Of a stretch of DNA of 64,000 bases, positions 53,434 through 61,185 are shown in pieces (positions within the stretch are counted from its first letter, which is position 1; each line of letters begins with the position of its first letter). The notes beneath the pieces were generated by a model. The model ran no database searches, was not told where the DNA came from, and saw only the letters and a program-made list of their open reading frames with translations. A program made the position numbers and the translations under genes. The stretch comes from JAHBNG01 sp039028975 (GTDB lineage: Bacteria; Chloroflexota; Anaerolineae; Caldilineales; Caldilineaceae): NCBI GenBank assembly GCA_039028975.1, contig JBCCHB010000018.1, positions 76,373 through 140,372 on the forward strand, given 5' to 3'.

Positions 53434-54027
53434 TCATATAGACTGTGACTTATGTGAAGATTGACTATACTTCTCATAACGGGACCGATAGCCCAGGAGC
53501 CGACCAATGGGGGCTAGAATGCCAAAGACGATTTTCTGTACAATACGCGGTGGTTTCGTTGGGTGGTACTCATCCTTAAACGTTCGGAAGATGACGGCCG
53601 ACTGGAACACGTTTAGGAACCCCGTCTCTTTCATTTTGCCCTCTGCAGCCAATCCATAAACGGTTTCGAAAAAGGTCTCACTGTCGAGGGCCGGACGGAT
53701 TTGCCAAAGGATTCGGGCTTCTTCACACCCAGCGGCGCCAAGGAATCTATGTGGTACATTGCATGGAAAGTCGAAGCTTTCACCCGCTACATAGATACGC
53801 TCTTGGCCCTTGATCTGAACGGAAACCATGCCGTCCAGCACCTCAATATGCTCATCCTGATAGGGATGATAATGCTCAGACAGCCCCTCTTCAGCGGCGA
53901 TATCAACGGCTCTGTTGTAGGTTGCTTCCATCTCTAATAACTCGCCACCCGTATCAGCCGCGGTCTTGATAAACTTGACTGTACCGGCCATCGCGCTGTT
54001 TGATATGACCTTCCCTGCATGTGCCAT
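53434..54027 (-). CDS. Cupin-domain protein
   Basis: 197 residues. A single cupin barrel: LSEHYHPYQDEHIEVLDGMVSV (H-x-H-like metal motif 1 with Glu) and SFDFPCNVPHRFLGAAG (motif 2 with His). The C-terminal third (RTFKDEYHPTKPPRIVQKIVFGILAPIGRLLGY) is hydrophobic and basic and may touch the membrane. Cupins of this type bind a metal and small ligands; the function is open. Ribosome site GGGGAG upstream of the ATG. Confidence 0.8.
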   Translation of the reverse strand: MAHAGKVISNSAMAGTVKFIKTAADTGGELLEMEATYNRAVDIAAEEGLSEHYHPYQDEHIEVLDGMVSVQIKGQERIYVAGESFDFPCNVPHRFLGAAGCEEARILWQIRPALDSETFFETVYGLAAEGKMKETGFLNVFQSAVIFRTFKDEYHPTKPPRIVQKIVFGILAPIGRLLGYRSRYEKYSQSSHKSQSI

Positions 54028-54084
54028 GGCCGTTCTCCCCTATTCATTGACTTGCGATTGACGCTTCAAACAGCAATCTACTAA

Positions 54085-54146
54085 GAGTCATGCACCCTTC
54101 GACAAGCTCAGGGTGCGTGACTCGCGGCTTCGACAGGCTTAGCCGC
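54085..54146. repeat. Two adjacent hairpins with ttcgaca-gct loops
   Basis: gagtcatgcaccc (54085-54097) pairs with gggtgcgtgactc (54111-54123), loop ttcgacaagctca. Directly after it, gcggc (54124-54128) pairs with gccgc (54142-54146), loop ttcgacaggctta. The loops match the arm of the 79-bp element at 20289-20367 (cttcgacaggctcag). Confidence 0.7.
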
Positions 54147-54328
54147 CTTTAACTGGCTACATCAATCTGCGTCTTTGATTTGATAATTTCAGTATAGGTG
54201 CTTTAGCGGGCGATGTCGTCCATCCAAAGGATGATATCGAGACTGAAGGGGGGATGACATTGTAGCTGAGGAAGGGATGACATCTTAGGGATGATGGTTT
54301 GGAGGGAAGCTCTGGCCTAAACAAAAAG

Positions 54329-54480
54329 TTAATCGCGGGTAGCAACCGCAGCCGGCCCTCGCAATTGAACATTTAGTTTGCCCAAGATGCGGGAGATATG
54401 AGTCTTGAAGGCGGGAAGACTGATGACCAGTTCTTTGGTCCTGATTCGGTGGCGCGCATTTGGACTTGACGCAGACACAC
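54329..54480 (-). pseudogene. Decayed LuxR-type helix-turn-helix
   Basis: One minus-strand frame ending TAA at 54329-54331 reads RTKELVISLPAFKTHISRILGKLNV and then QLRGPAAVATRD. It matches the recognition helix and end of a LuxR/GerE domain (consensus TVKTHISRILxKLxV..R..A). Upstream the frame degenerates, with a possible LNVREV trace of the domain start in another frame. No intact response-regulator gene is present. Confidence 0.5.
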
Positions 54481-54659
54481 CATATCAGGACAATGTTGGT
54501 GAAGGGTAGATTGGGATGTGTGTGAGAACAGCCCAAATGACCTCTCGCACATTAAGAAACTCACATGCGGTTTGTTGAATTTTCTGATGAGAATGGCGGT
54601 GCTGTTACTCGCACGATTCTTTCAGGTCCTCAAGCTCAGGGACAGATTTAGTGAGCAAG

Positions 54660-55259
54660 TCATCTCTGGAATGTTTGGACTGCGTGCTCAATCATTTTGT
54701 CGAGTTCGTCAAGATTGGTGCCACAGCGGGCCAGAGCCGCTATCCCGCCATTGATGGACATGAAGAATAGAGCCACAACCTCGGGCGGGCTTTCACTCCT
54801 AAGATTGCCTTGCGCCTTTTCCTCTGCAAAAAAGTGAACCAGCATCTGCTTTTGTTGTTGATCCAACTCTGCTAGAAACTGCGCCGCTTTTTCCGGCATT
54901 CCATCCGCCGTAAACTCACACAAGCTATGGGCAAGCAAACAGCCGCCGGATGAATTCGGCGGTGAAAATAAGCGCGCAATGGATCGCAGACAGTTTCGCA
55001 ATCGTTGGTGCAGTGGCTGAGTGGGGTCTGTCAGATGCTCGAAGTTGGGCCGAAGATATTGTTGCGCATACTGTTCCACGGCAGCGATAAAGAGCTGCTC
55101 TTTATTCCCAAATGCTGCGTATAAACTTGGTTTGGTAATGCCAATCGCTTGCGTAATGTCTTCAAGCGAGGTATTTGCATACCCATTTTTCCAATAAATG
55201 CGTATCGTTTTTTCTAAGGCCACATCTTTATCAAACGATCTGTGTCGCCCAGCAGGCAT
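54660..55259 (-). CDS. TetR-family repressor
   Basis: 199 residues. The N-terminal DNA-binding domain has the TetR pattern EKTIRIYWKNGYANTSLEDITQAIGITKPSLYAAFGNKEQLF. The ligand domain (residues 60-199) is TetR_C-like, with CLLAHSLCEF in the middle. It is divergent from the membrane-protein gene at 55516; the space between holds two matching palindromes inside a strong promoter, so it should repress the divergent operon until it binds an inducer. Confidence 0.9.
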   Translation of the reverse strand: MPAGRHRSFDKDVALEKTIRIYWKNGYANTSLEDITQAIGITKPSLYAAFGNKEQLFIAAVEQYAQQYLRPNFEHLTDPTQPLHQRLRNCLRSIARLFSPPNSSGGCLLAHSLCEFTADGMPEKAAQFLAELDQQQKQMLVHFFAEEKAQGNLRSESPPEVVALFFMSINGGIAALARCGTNLDELDKMIEHAVQTFQR

Positions 55260-55305
55260 ATTTTTGATCCTTTTATGAGAAATTTCTTAATAATTGAAAA
55301 TACAC

Positions 55306-55364
55306 TTGACATTCTATACCACTTGGTATACAATAGCAACTACAATTCTATACCACACGGTACA
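55306..55364 (+). promoter_or_regulatory. Promoter with twin TetR operators
   Basis: TTGACA (55306-55311), a 17-bp spacer and TACAAT (55329-55334) form a strong promoter. The palindrome TATACCActTGGTATA (55315-55330) fills the spacer. A second, imperfect copy TATACCACACGGTACA is at 55349-55364, 34 bp further on. They are the likely binding sites of the adjacent TetR protein. Confidence 0.75.
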
Positions 55365-55515
55365 CATTTGCTTTTACCCCCGTCAAACAGCATTCAATAG
55401 AGTAAGAGAACACAGCCTTCCTCCATATCAACAGGTCGAATCACCAAGAAGCAACCTGGGCTACCACGGTGATCGTGGCAGGAATCGAAACCCCAGACTA
55501 AAGGAGAAAATACCA

Positions 55516-56214
55516 ATGACCAATGAACTAACCAAGAAAGCAGGCATCGCGCTCATACTTGGTGCCCTGATAAGCATTTTCCGTGTGCTGCCAATCGTGT
55601 TGTCCGACGGTGTCACTGGCGACAACTTCCCACCAGAGAGCCTTGAGGACGTCGTATTCTTCTCCCAGCTTCAAGGCTGGCACATCTCCCACGTCCTCAT
55701 CCTCGTCCTTATCCCGCTACTCATTTTCGGTGTAGCCGTGTTTGCTCGTGACGCCGCCGAAAACGGCCAAGCAAGTGCAGGGATCATGGCTCTTATCGGA
55801 CTTACGCTCAGTATGGTTCTCTTCTCAGTCGCGACCGTGCTCGATGGCTTCGTTCTCCCAGCCGTTACTGCCGACATTGGAGAGGCGGCGCTCACCGGCG
55901 ACTCACACAGCGGAGCCCTGGCACTCTTCACCCACGAAGCCGCATCCATCTTCGGTGGGACAGCCTCTGCGCTCCTGCTCATCACCGCGCTCTTCATCGG
56001 GATCGCACTCCTACATGGACTCGGTGCCCAATGGCTCGGGGGTCTCGGCGTAGTCCTCGGCATCCTCTCCACGCTCGGATATCTAATCGGTGTCCTCAAC
56101 CTCAACATCTCTGATGGGTTCAGCCGCGTGGGCCCATTACTGATGCTTATCTTTTTCTACCTTCTCGCCGTCGGCATTGCAATGGTTCGACGAGGCAGCA
56201 CCACCACGACCTGA
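55516..56214 (+). CDS. Multi-span membrane protein, TetR-controlled
   Basis: 232 residues from the ATG at 55516 (AAGGAG upstream). Six or so membrane spans: KAGIALILGALISIFRVLPI, ISHVLILVLIPLLIFGVAVF, GIMALIGLTLSMVLFSVATV, ASALLLITALFIGIALLHGL, GGLGVVLGILSTLGYLIGVL and LLMLIFFYLLAVGIAMV. No family is named with confidence; the pattern is similar to DUF4386-type proteins. GC content and codon use look higher than in the neighbours, a hint of transfer. It stands first behind the twin-operator promoter. Confidence 0.7.
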   Translation: MTNELTKKAGIALILGALISIFRVLPIVLSDGVTGDNFPPESLEDVVFFSQLQGWHISHVLILVLIPLLIFGVAVFARDAAENGQASAGIMALIGLTLSMVLFSVATVLDGFVLPAVTADIGEAALTGDSHSGALALFTHEAASIFGGTASALLLITALFIGIALLHGLGAQWLGGLGVVLGILSTLGYLIGVLNLNISDGFSRVGPLLMLIFFYLLAVGIAMVRRGSTTTT

Positions 56215-56424
56215 CCACGCCAAATCACGAGCGCCCAGCCGCGTAGCCCTGGTAACGCAAGCCGCTAGATAAGCGGAGGGTACTGTTCGGTCCGATACAG
56301 AAATATAAAACATTATGTAAACATCCACTCCCTTCACCGGTTGAGTAGTGAAGCAAGTTGCCTCCCAGGCGCGAAACCAAGAAGGGAAGTGAGTGATTAC
56401 AACCTTATAAAAAGGAAAAGCCTT

Positions 56425-57434
56425 ATGACAACAACCACATCATCTAACCAGTTTTCAGAAAAAACAGCTCTTGTCACTGGCGCGAATTCAGGCCTTGGCT
56501 TTGAAGCTGCTGCCCAGCTCGCTGAAGGCGGCTATGGCCGAGTCATTCTGGCATGCCGTACACTTGAAAAAGCAGAGACCGCAAAAAAGGCACTTGCTGG
56601 ACGCGTGGATTCCGATCCATTTGAACCCCTCGAAGTTGATGTCTCTAGTATTGCATCCTCCCAAGCGGCCAGTGATGAGTTGGTGAGACGCGGTAACCCA
56701 ATCGATGCATTGCTGTTGAACGCAGGTATGTTGTCTGGCGATACGATGCACAAGAGCGTAGATGGTTTTGAGATTTCGTTTGCGTCATCGATTATCGGCC
56801 ATCATATCATGACGATTCGCCTACTCAACGCTGGCATCCTGCCACAGGGTGCGCGGGTTGTCATTGCCGGTTCCGAGGCGGCGCGGGATGACTTGCCAGC
56901 AATGATGGGGTTCAAGTTCTATGATTTTGCGAAAGGTGCCCCGGTAGAGTTCGGAGACAATCTGCATGAAGCGATGGTTGCCTTTATACGGGGAGAAAAG
57001 CCAGCGCTCTTTAACGCCACCCGGTACTATGCGATCACTAAGGTTTTCTCATCCTGGTGGAGTGCCGCGGCGGCGCGGAAAATGGGTGACCGCATTGCGG
57101 TTTTTGCCGTGTGCCCGGCTCGAACCTGAGTACAAATGCGGGGCGACATGCGACTGGGTTACAGAAGTTCCTCTTTACCAAGGTTATGCCCCTGCTTGGC
57201 TCATCTCTGGGGCTAGACCAGCCTATTGAACTTGGGGCTAAGCGCTATGTAGATGTTCTAAACGGAAACGGAGAGTACGTCAATGGAGGATCTTATATGT
57301 CCAAACCCAAGAAGATGGTCGGCCCACTTGACGAAATGAAGCATGAACATTTCTTTGACGTTGAGCGGCAAGAGGCGGCCTGGGATGTTCTTGGTGAGCT
57401 TACAGGAACAAGGGTTGAAGGGCTGAAGGGTTGA
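56425..57434 (+). pseudogene. Short-chain dehydrogenase, frameshifted
   Basis: The first part (56425-57129) is an SDR start: TALVTGANSGLGFEAAAQLA, ALLLNAGMLSGD, YYAITKVFSSWW with Y-x3-K, ending AVCPARTstop. The missing end is found in another frame from 57111: PGSNLSTNAGRHATGLQKF, then GAKRYVDVLNGNGEYVNGG. Joining them needs one extra base within the CCC run at 57114-57116. This is either a pseudogene or a sequencing error in a short homopolymer. The start ATG has AAGGAAAAG upstream. The sequence ends in a gggttgaa/gggctgaa octamer run. Confidence 0.8.
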
Positions 57435-57511
57435 AGGGTGCGACAAGCTACTATTCCACTTTCCCACTTTTCAAAACCCGATTCGCAACATTCAAAAACA
57501 CTGGAGATATT

Positions 57512-57895
57512 ATGAAAACTTTAGCAAAAGTATTATCTGGAATCCTCACCCTTGTATTCGTGGGACTTGGACTGCTCTTTATGTTCAACCCAGCAGCGAC
57601 ATTAGAACTCATTCAGCTGACGCCGGAAGCAGCTGGCGGATGGGCTGGAATCCGTTCCGTTTTCGGTGGCCTGTTCCTAGGGCTTGCCGTCCTTCTCCTG
57701 CGCGGTCTGATGTATGAAGAATGGCTACCAATCCGCATTGCGGGCATCATACTGGCCATCACCATTCTGGGTCGTATTATTAGTCTGGTGGCCGATGGTT
57801 TTGAAACTAATTTGCTTGGACCGATTATCGTCGAAATCGTTCTTGTTGCCATCAGCCTCTTCTCTGCTCGGCAATTCGAGAAGACCAAAGCGTGA
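57512..57895 (+). CDS. DUF4345-like membrane protein
   Basis: 127 residues, four spans: TLAKVLSGILTLVFVGLGLLFMF, WAGIRSVFGGLFLGLAVLLL, IRIAGIILAITILGRIISLV and LGPIIVEIVLVAISLF. The pattern FNPAATLELIQL then GGWAGIRSVFGGLFLG is typical of DUF4345 proteins. Function unknown. The ATG at 57512 has GGAG upstream. It follows the SDR gene and may belong to the TetR operon. Confidence 0.75.
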   Translation: MKTLAKVLSGILTLVFVGLGLLFMFNPAATLELIQLTPEAAGGWAGIRSVFGGLFLGLAVLLLRGLMYEEWLPIRIAGIILAITILGRIISLVADGFETNLLGPIIVEIVLVAISLFSARQFEKTKA

Positions 57896-57956
57896 TGAGT
57901 CTATTCCCAGAGCTTACCATCCAAAAAGGCCAAATCACTACGATAGAGAGAATCTT

Positions 57957-58199
57957 ATGAACAACCAGACCGCACTATCCATTTCGCTACACATGGCAAT
58001 GGATGACCCATTGCCCAGAAGTTTGTCCGAAGCTTGTTCGCCTCAGATCCATCAACAGAAAGCAGATGTCGTCTTTGTCCCCGAACTAGGGATCGATCTT
58101 ACAACATATTTACACCGTCTCATAACATTCCTGAAGATTCCTAGTCGGTTGTCAGCATGGCTTTCTAGCATGATTTCGGGTGCAGTATCCGTCCTGTAA
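57957..58199 (+). CDS. Hypothetical 80-residue protein, possibly a remnant
   Basis: The ATG at 57957 follows a GAGAG sequence. The translation (NNQTALSISLHMAMDDPLPR at the start, IDLTTYLHRLITFLKIPSR later) has no recognisable domain and stops four bases before the convergent AraC gene ends. It may be a fragment of a larger gene broken where the AraC gene now lies. Confidence 0.3.
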   Translation: MNNQTALSISLHMAMDDPLPRSLSEACSPQIHQQKADVVFVPELGIDLTTYLHRLITFLKIPSRLSAWLSSMISGAVSVL

Positions 58200-58202
58200 A
58201 CT

Positions 58203-58808
58203 TTATCCATTGTTTCGATAATTTTTGTCAATACTTTCCCGAAATTGGGTGGTCGTCATGGCCATTTCTCGCTTAAAGAAGCGGCCAAAATAGGATGGAT
58301 CTTCAAAAGAGAGGCGATACCCAATCTCTGTGCTGGTCAGATCGGTATGGGTAAAGAGGCGTTTTGCTTCCAGCACAACTTCCTGCCGGATCAGCTGGCC
58401 TGGTGTTTGCCCCGTCACCGCCTTGACTGTGTTGTTCAGGTGGCTGATGGTGACGCCCAGTTGGTCGGCATAGGCTTGAACAGATTGCTCGGTCACAAAC
58501 TGTTGGGCGATGAGTTGTTTGAAGTGGCGCACAAGAGAGGGCATGGCATCATCGCTTTCCTGGACAGAACGAATCCTTTCTTCACGCGTGGCACAAATGC
58601 GCTGCATTTCCACAAGCAAAATGTGCAGGTACGAACGCAGGACTGAACCACTTCTGAACTTTTCTGCTCGATATTCATTCGTAATCGGCAAATACAATGA
58701 ATCCACCAGGTTGCGTTCTTCAGCACTCAGCACCAGCGCAGGCATACCCTCAATCGAATGGAAAAAAGGAAGCTCGTGCAGCACCATGTAGTCCGACGGG
58801 GCAAGCAA
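58203..58808 (-). CDS. AraC-family regulator, 5'-truncated
   Basis: 201 residues. The C-terminal AraC/XylS double helix-turn-helix is complete: QAYADQLGVTISHLNNTVKAV and IGYRLSFEDPSYFGRFFKREM. Ahead of it is only the last part of the N-terminal ligand domain (APSDYMVLHELPFFHSIEGM). The frame stays open five codons beyond the TTG at 58808 and then meets TAA at 58824-58826, so some 85 residues of a normal AraC protein are missing. An ATG at 58787 is an alternative start. DNA binding may remain but ligand response is doubtful. Confidence 0.75.
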   Translation of the reverse strand: MLAPSDYMVLHELPFFHSIEGMPALVLSAEERNLVDSLYLPITNEYRAEKFRSGSVLRSYLHILLVEMQRICATREERIRSVQESDDAMPSLVRHFKQLIAQQFVTEQSVQAYADQLGVTISHLNNTVKAVTGQTPGQLIRQEVVLEAKRLFTHTDLTSTEIGYRLSFEDPSYFGRFFKREMAMTTTQFRESIDKNYRNNG

Positions 58809-58890
58809 GAGGAATTCATCTGTTTAACAAATGCTCAACATCAACATAGGGATAGTGTTAGATGTTATCTCGTTCAGGTGAAAAAAGTAC

Positions 58891-58928
58891 TTGACAACTG
58901 AGAATCTATCTGTTACTATATGAGTAAC
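58891..58928 (+). promoter_or_regulatory. rrf2-type gene promoter with overlapping operator O1
   Basis: TTGACA (58891-58896), 17-bp spacer, TACTAT (58914-58919). The palindrome GTTACT-n5-AGTAAC (58912-58928) covers the -10 box. The same 17-bp palindrome recurs three times downstream of the gene, so it is the probable self-operator. Confidence 0.75.
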
Positions 58929-58943
58929 TGATGGGAGTGACGA

Positions 58944-59354
58944 ATGGCCAACAATTTAACGTACGCTACGGCTATCCACATACTAACTATTCTGGCTAGC
59001 CGTGATGGTGATTGGGTGACTTCGGAAGGGATGGCAAGGAGCGTTCAAACCAATCCGGGACTCGTTCGCCGCGTACTGTCACAACTCTCGGTCGCCGCTC
59101 TCGTAGAGACGAAGGCTGGATCTCAGGGAGGCGCGCGTTTGGCCAAACCTATGCACTTAATAAACCTCGCTGAGGTCTATGAGGCTGTGGTACAACAGCC
59201 TGTTCTCAAGACATCGAGTCGAGAACCAAATAAGATCTGCGAGATAAGCTGTGGTATTGGCAATGTTCTTGAAGGGGTCTTTAGCGATGCAGAAAGAGCA
59301 ATGCGCAATCAGCTTAAGCAAACAACCATCAAAGATGTTCTAAAGCAGCTCTAA
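58944..59354 (+). CDS. Rrf2-family transcriptional regulator
   Basis: 136 residues with the Rrf2 winged helix: LTYATAIHILTILASRDGDWVTSEGMARSVQTNPGLVRRVLSQLS and a GGARLAKP wing. The usual three-cysteine cluster region is replaced by ICEISC with only two cysteines, closer to YwnA-type members than to IscR, so an iron-sulfur cluster is doubtful. An operator palindrome overlaps its promoter, indicating autorepression. Three more operators follow the gene and lead to the secreted-protein genes at 59842 and 61186, the probable regulon. Confidence 0.88.
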   Translation: MANNLTYATAIHILTILASRDGDWVTSEGMARSVQTNPGLVRRVLSQLSVAALVETKAGSQGGARLAKPMHLINLAEVYEAVVQQPVLKTSSREPNKICEISCGIGNVLEGVFSDAERAMRNQLKQTTIKDVLKQL

Positions 59355-59760
59355 AGCCCTTTTTTTATCGCAATTAGTTACTCCTTCAGTAACAGAAGAA
59401 AGGAGAAAATCACGCTTAAGCAAATAACCCTCGAAGAGATTCCGAAGCAGTTCTAAAGACCTTTTTTTATTGCAATTAGTTACTGAAAGAGTAACTAATA
59501 AAAGGAGGAAATCATATCTAAGTTGGAAAGCTAATCAGCATGGGGCGTCGAATCGAGAACTATGTAAACTCTGCTGGATAAGCTGTGGTATGTGGTATTG
59601 GCAACGTTCTTGAAGGGATCTTTAGCGATGCAAAATGCGCAACGTGCAATCAGCTTAAGTAAAAAACCCCCGAAGCGGTTCTGAAGCAGATCTAAAGACC
59701 TTTTTTTACATCTATTAGTTACTCTACCAGTAACGAATGAAAGGAGAAAATCATATCTAG
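59355..59760 (+). promoter_or_regulatory. Array of three Rrf2-type operators in decayed copies of the rrf2 3' end
   Basis: GTTACT-n5-AGTAAC occurs at 59377-59393 (O2), 59479-59495 (O3) and 59718-59734 (O4). Each is preceded by a ctaaag-(a/c)cctttttt run and followed by a ribosome-site-like aaagga. Between them lie degenerate copies of the gene's 3' end: cttaagcaaataaccctcg at 59414, and ggcaacgttcttgaagggat plus cagcttaag near 59597-59660. The segment has therefore been duplicated twice and decayed everywhere except the operators. Confidence 0.8.
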
Positions 59761-59841
59761 CTTGGAAAACTAAGTAGCCTTTTTGAATGCTGTAGTTACA
59801 AGTCAACAACACTATTGAACAGATCAAGGAGATCTAAGAAA

Positions 59842-61173
59842 ATGGGTTTATCGAAATTGACTCTCAGTGCAACGATGATATTTGTTTCATTGTTTTCTAT
59901 TAGCTTTCTGGCGGTGCAAGCGCAAAGCACTGACGATAGCGAAGTCGAGGTAAAAGACGAAGTCGATGTAACGGACGAACTCGACCTGAAATTTGCCGGT
60001 GCGCTCGAATTCTCCGATGAAGGGACTTTGTTTGTTGGGGATAATTATAACGGTGCCATCTATGCCTTTGAGATGGACGCGGATGACATGGACGCGCAGA
60101 GTGCTTCGGGTGATATTGCCCCTTTCACAATCGGCGACATCGACGTCAGAATAGCGAGCATTTTGGGCGTGGGGCCACAAGCAGTGGAAATCAATGATAT
60201 GGTGGTCCATCCCATATCGCAGGAGATTTTCATATCCGTGTCAAGGATTGGTGGTCTGGCATCTGTACCCGCGATTGTAAAGGTGACGCCGGATGGCGGG
60301 ATTACATTGCTTGATCTTGCATCCCTTTCGTTCACCAAGCAGGAATTAGCCCACTATCCTGATCAGGAAACGACTTTTAGACCGCGCGGATCGATGGGGG
60401 ATGGACCAGCTCCTAGAGACCTCGCCAAGGGCAATGTCCCGTTAAGCTCGTTGGCGATTATGGATATGGTCTATCATGAAGATGAACTGTTTGTATCTGG
60501 GGTTGCCTATGATGATTTTCTGTCCACCTTACGGCGAATTCCTTACCCCTTTGACGGCACGCAGACCGCAGCTAGTGTAGAAATGTACCATATCGCCCAC
60601 GATCAATATGAAACACGGGCGCCAATCAGAGCTATGTCCATTCAAGAAATAGACGGGCAAGATCAACTAATCGCGGCCTATACATGCAGCCCACTGGTAC
60701 TCGTTCCTCTGGATGAAATTGTGGATGGTGCAAAAATCGCTGCTAACACCATCGCCGATATAGGAAATGGTCAACCGCTTGATATGATCCCTTTTACACT
60801 TAATGATCCCTTTTCCAATATTTACGATCAACCCATGCTATTTTTGACCAGCAATAGCCGCTCACCTCAGGTCATTCCCGTGGGTGGATTGAATGGGGCA
60901 CAAGTCGTAACTGATGTGGATTTCGAAAGAGGCCCAAAACTTGATCTTGGTCCTATCATACCGTTTGGCCCAGTTGGAGAACCGGTCATGTTCGATGGTG
61001 CTGCGCTGCATATGGCCCTCTTGGGTGATGATCTCTTTGTTTCGGTAACACGCGATATGTGGACAGGAAGTTTGAATCTGGACGCCAATCCAACCTTTTT
61101 CCCAAGCAGACTGCATAACCTTCATGCAGAGTTTGATTTCCCGCAATACGAATTCGGCGGCGGCGGCCAGTAA
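59842..61173 (+). CDS. Secreted propeller-like protein
   Basis: 443 residues with a Sec signal (KLTLSATMIFVSLFSISFLAVQAQS). After an acidic linker (DDSEVEVKDEVDVTDELDL) come repeated beta-strand units: KFAGALEFSDEGTLFVGDNYNGAIYAF, VHPISQEIFISVSRIGG, VYHEDELFVSGVAYDDF and ALLGDDLFVSVTRDM. This looks like an NHL- or SMP-30-like propeller but no exact family is recognised. The ATG at 59842 has AAGGAG upstream. It lies behind the operator array and 12 bases before the lipoprotein gene. Confidence 0.65.
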   Translation: MGLSKLTLSATMIFVSLFSISFLAVQAQSTDDSEVEVKDEVDVTDELDLKFAGALEFSDEGTLFVGDNYNGAIYAFEMDADDMDAQSASGDIAPFTIGDIDVRIASILGVGPQAVEINDMVVHPISQEIFISVSRIGGLASVPAIVKVTPDGGITLLDLASLSFTKQELAHYPDQETTFRPRGSMGDGPAPRDLAKGNVPLSSLAIMDMVYHEDELFVSGVAYDDFLSTLRRIPYPFDGTQTAASVEMYHIAHDQYETRAPIRAMSIQEIDGQDQLIAAYTCSPLVLVPLDEIVDGAKIAANTIADIGNGQPLDMIPFTLNDPFSNIYDQPMLFLTSNSRSPQVIPVGGLNGAQVVTDVDFERGPKLDLGPIIPFGPVGEPVMFDGAALHMALLGDDLFVSVTRDMWTGSLNLDANPTFFPSRLHNLHAEFDFPQYEFGGGGQ

Positions 61174-61185
61174 AAGGAAACTGTC

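Noticed and set aside
59565..59700. A second Rrf2 gene after the first
   Set aside because: Only the 3' third is recognisable and it contains stops and indels; it is a decayed duplicate, not a gene.
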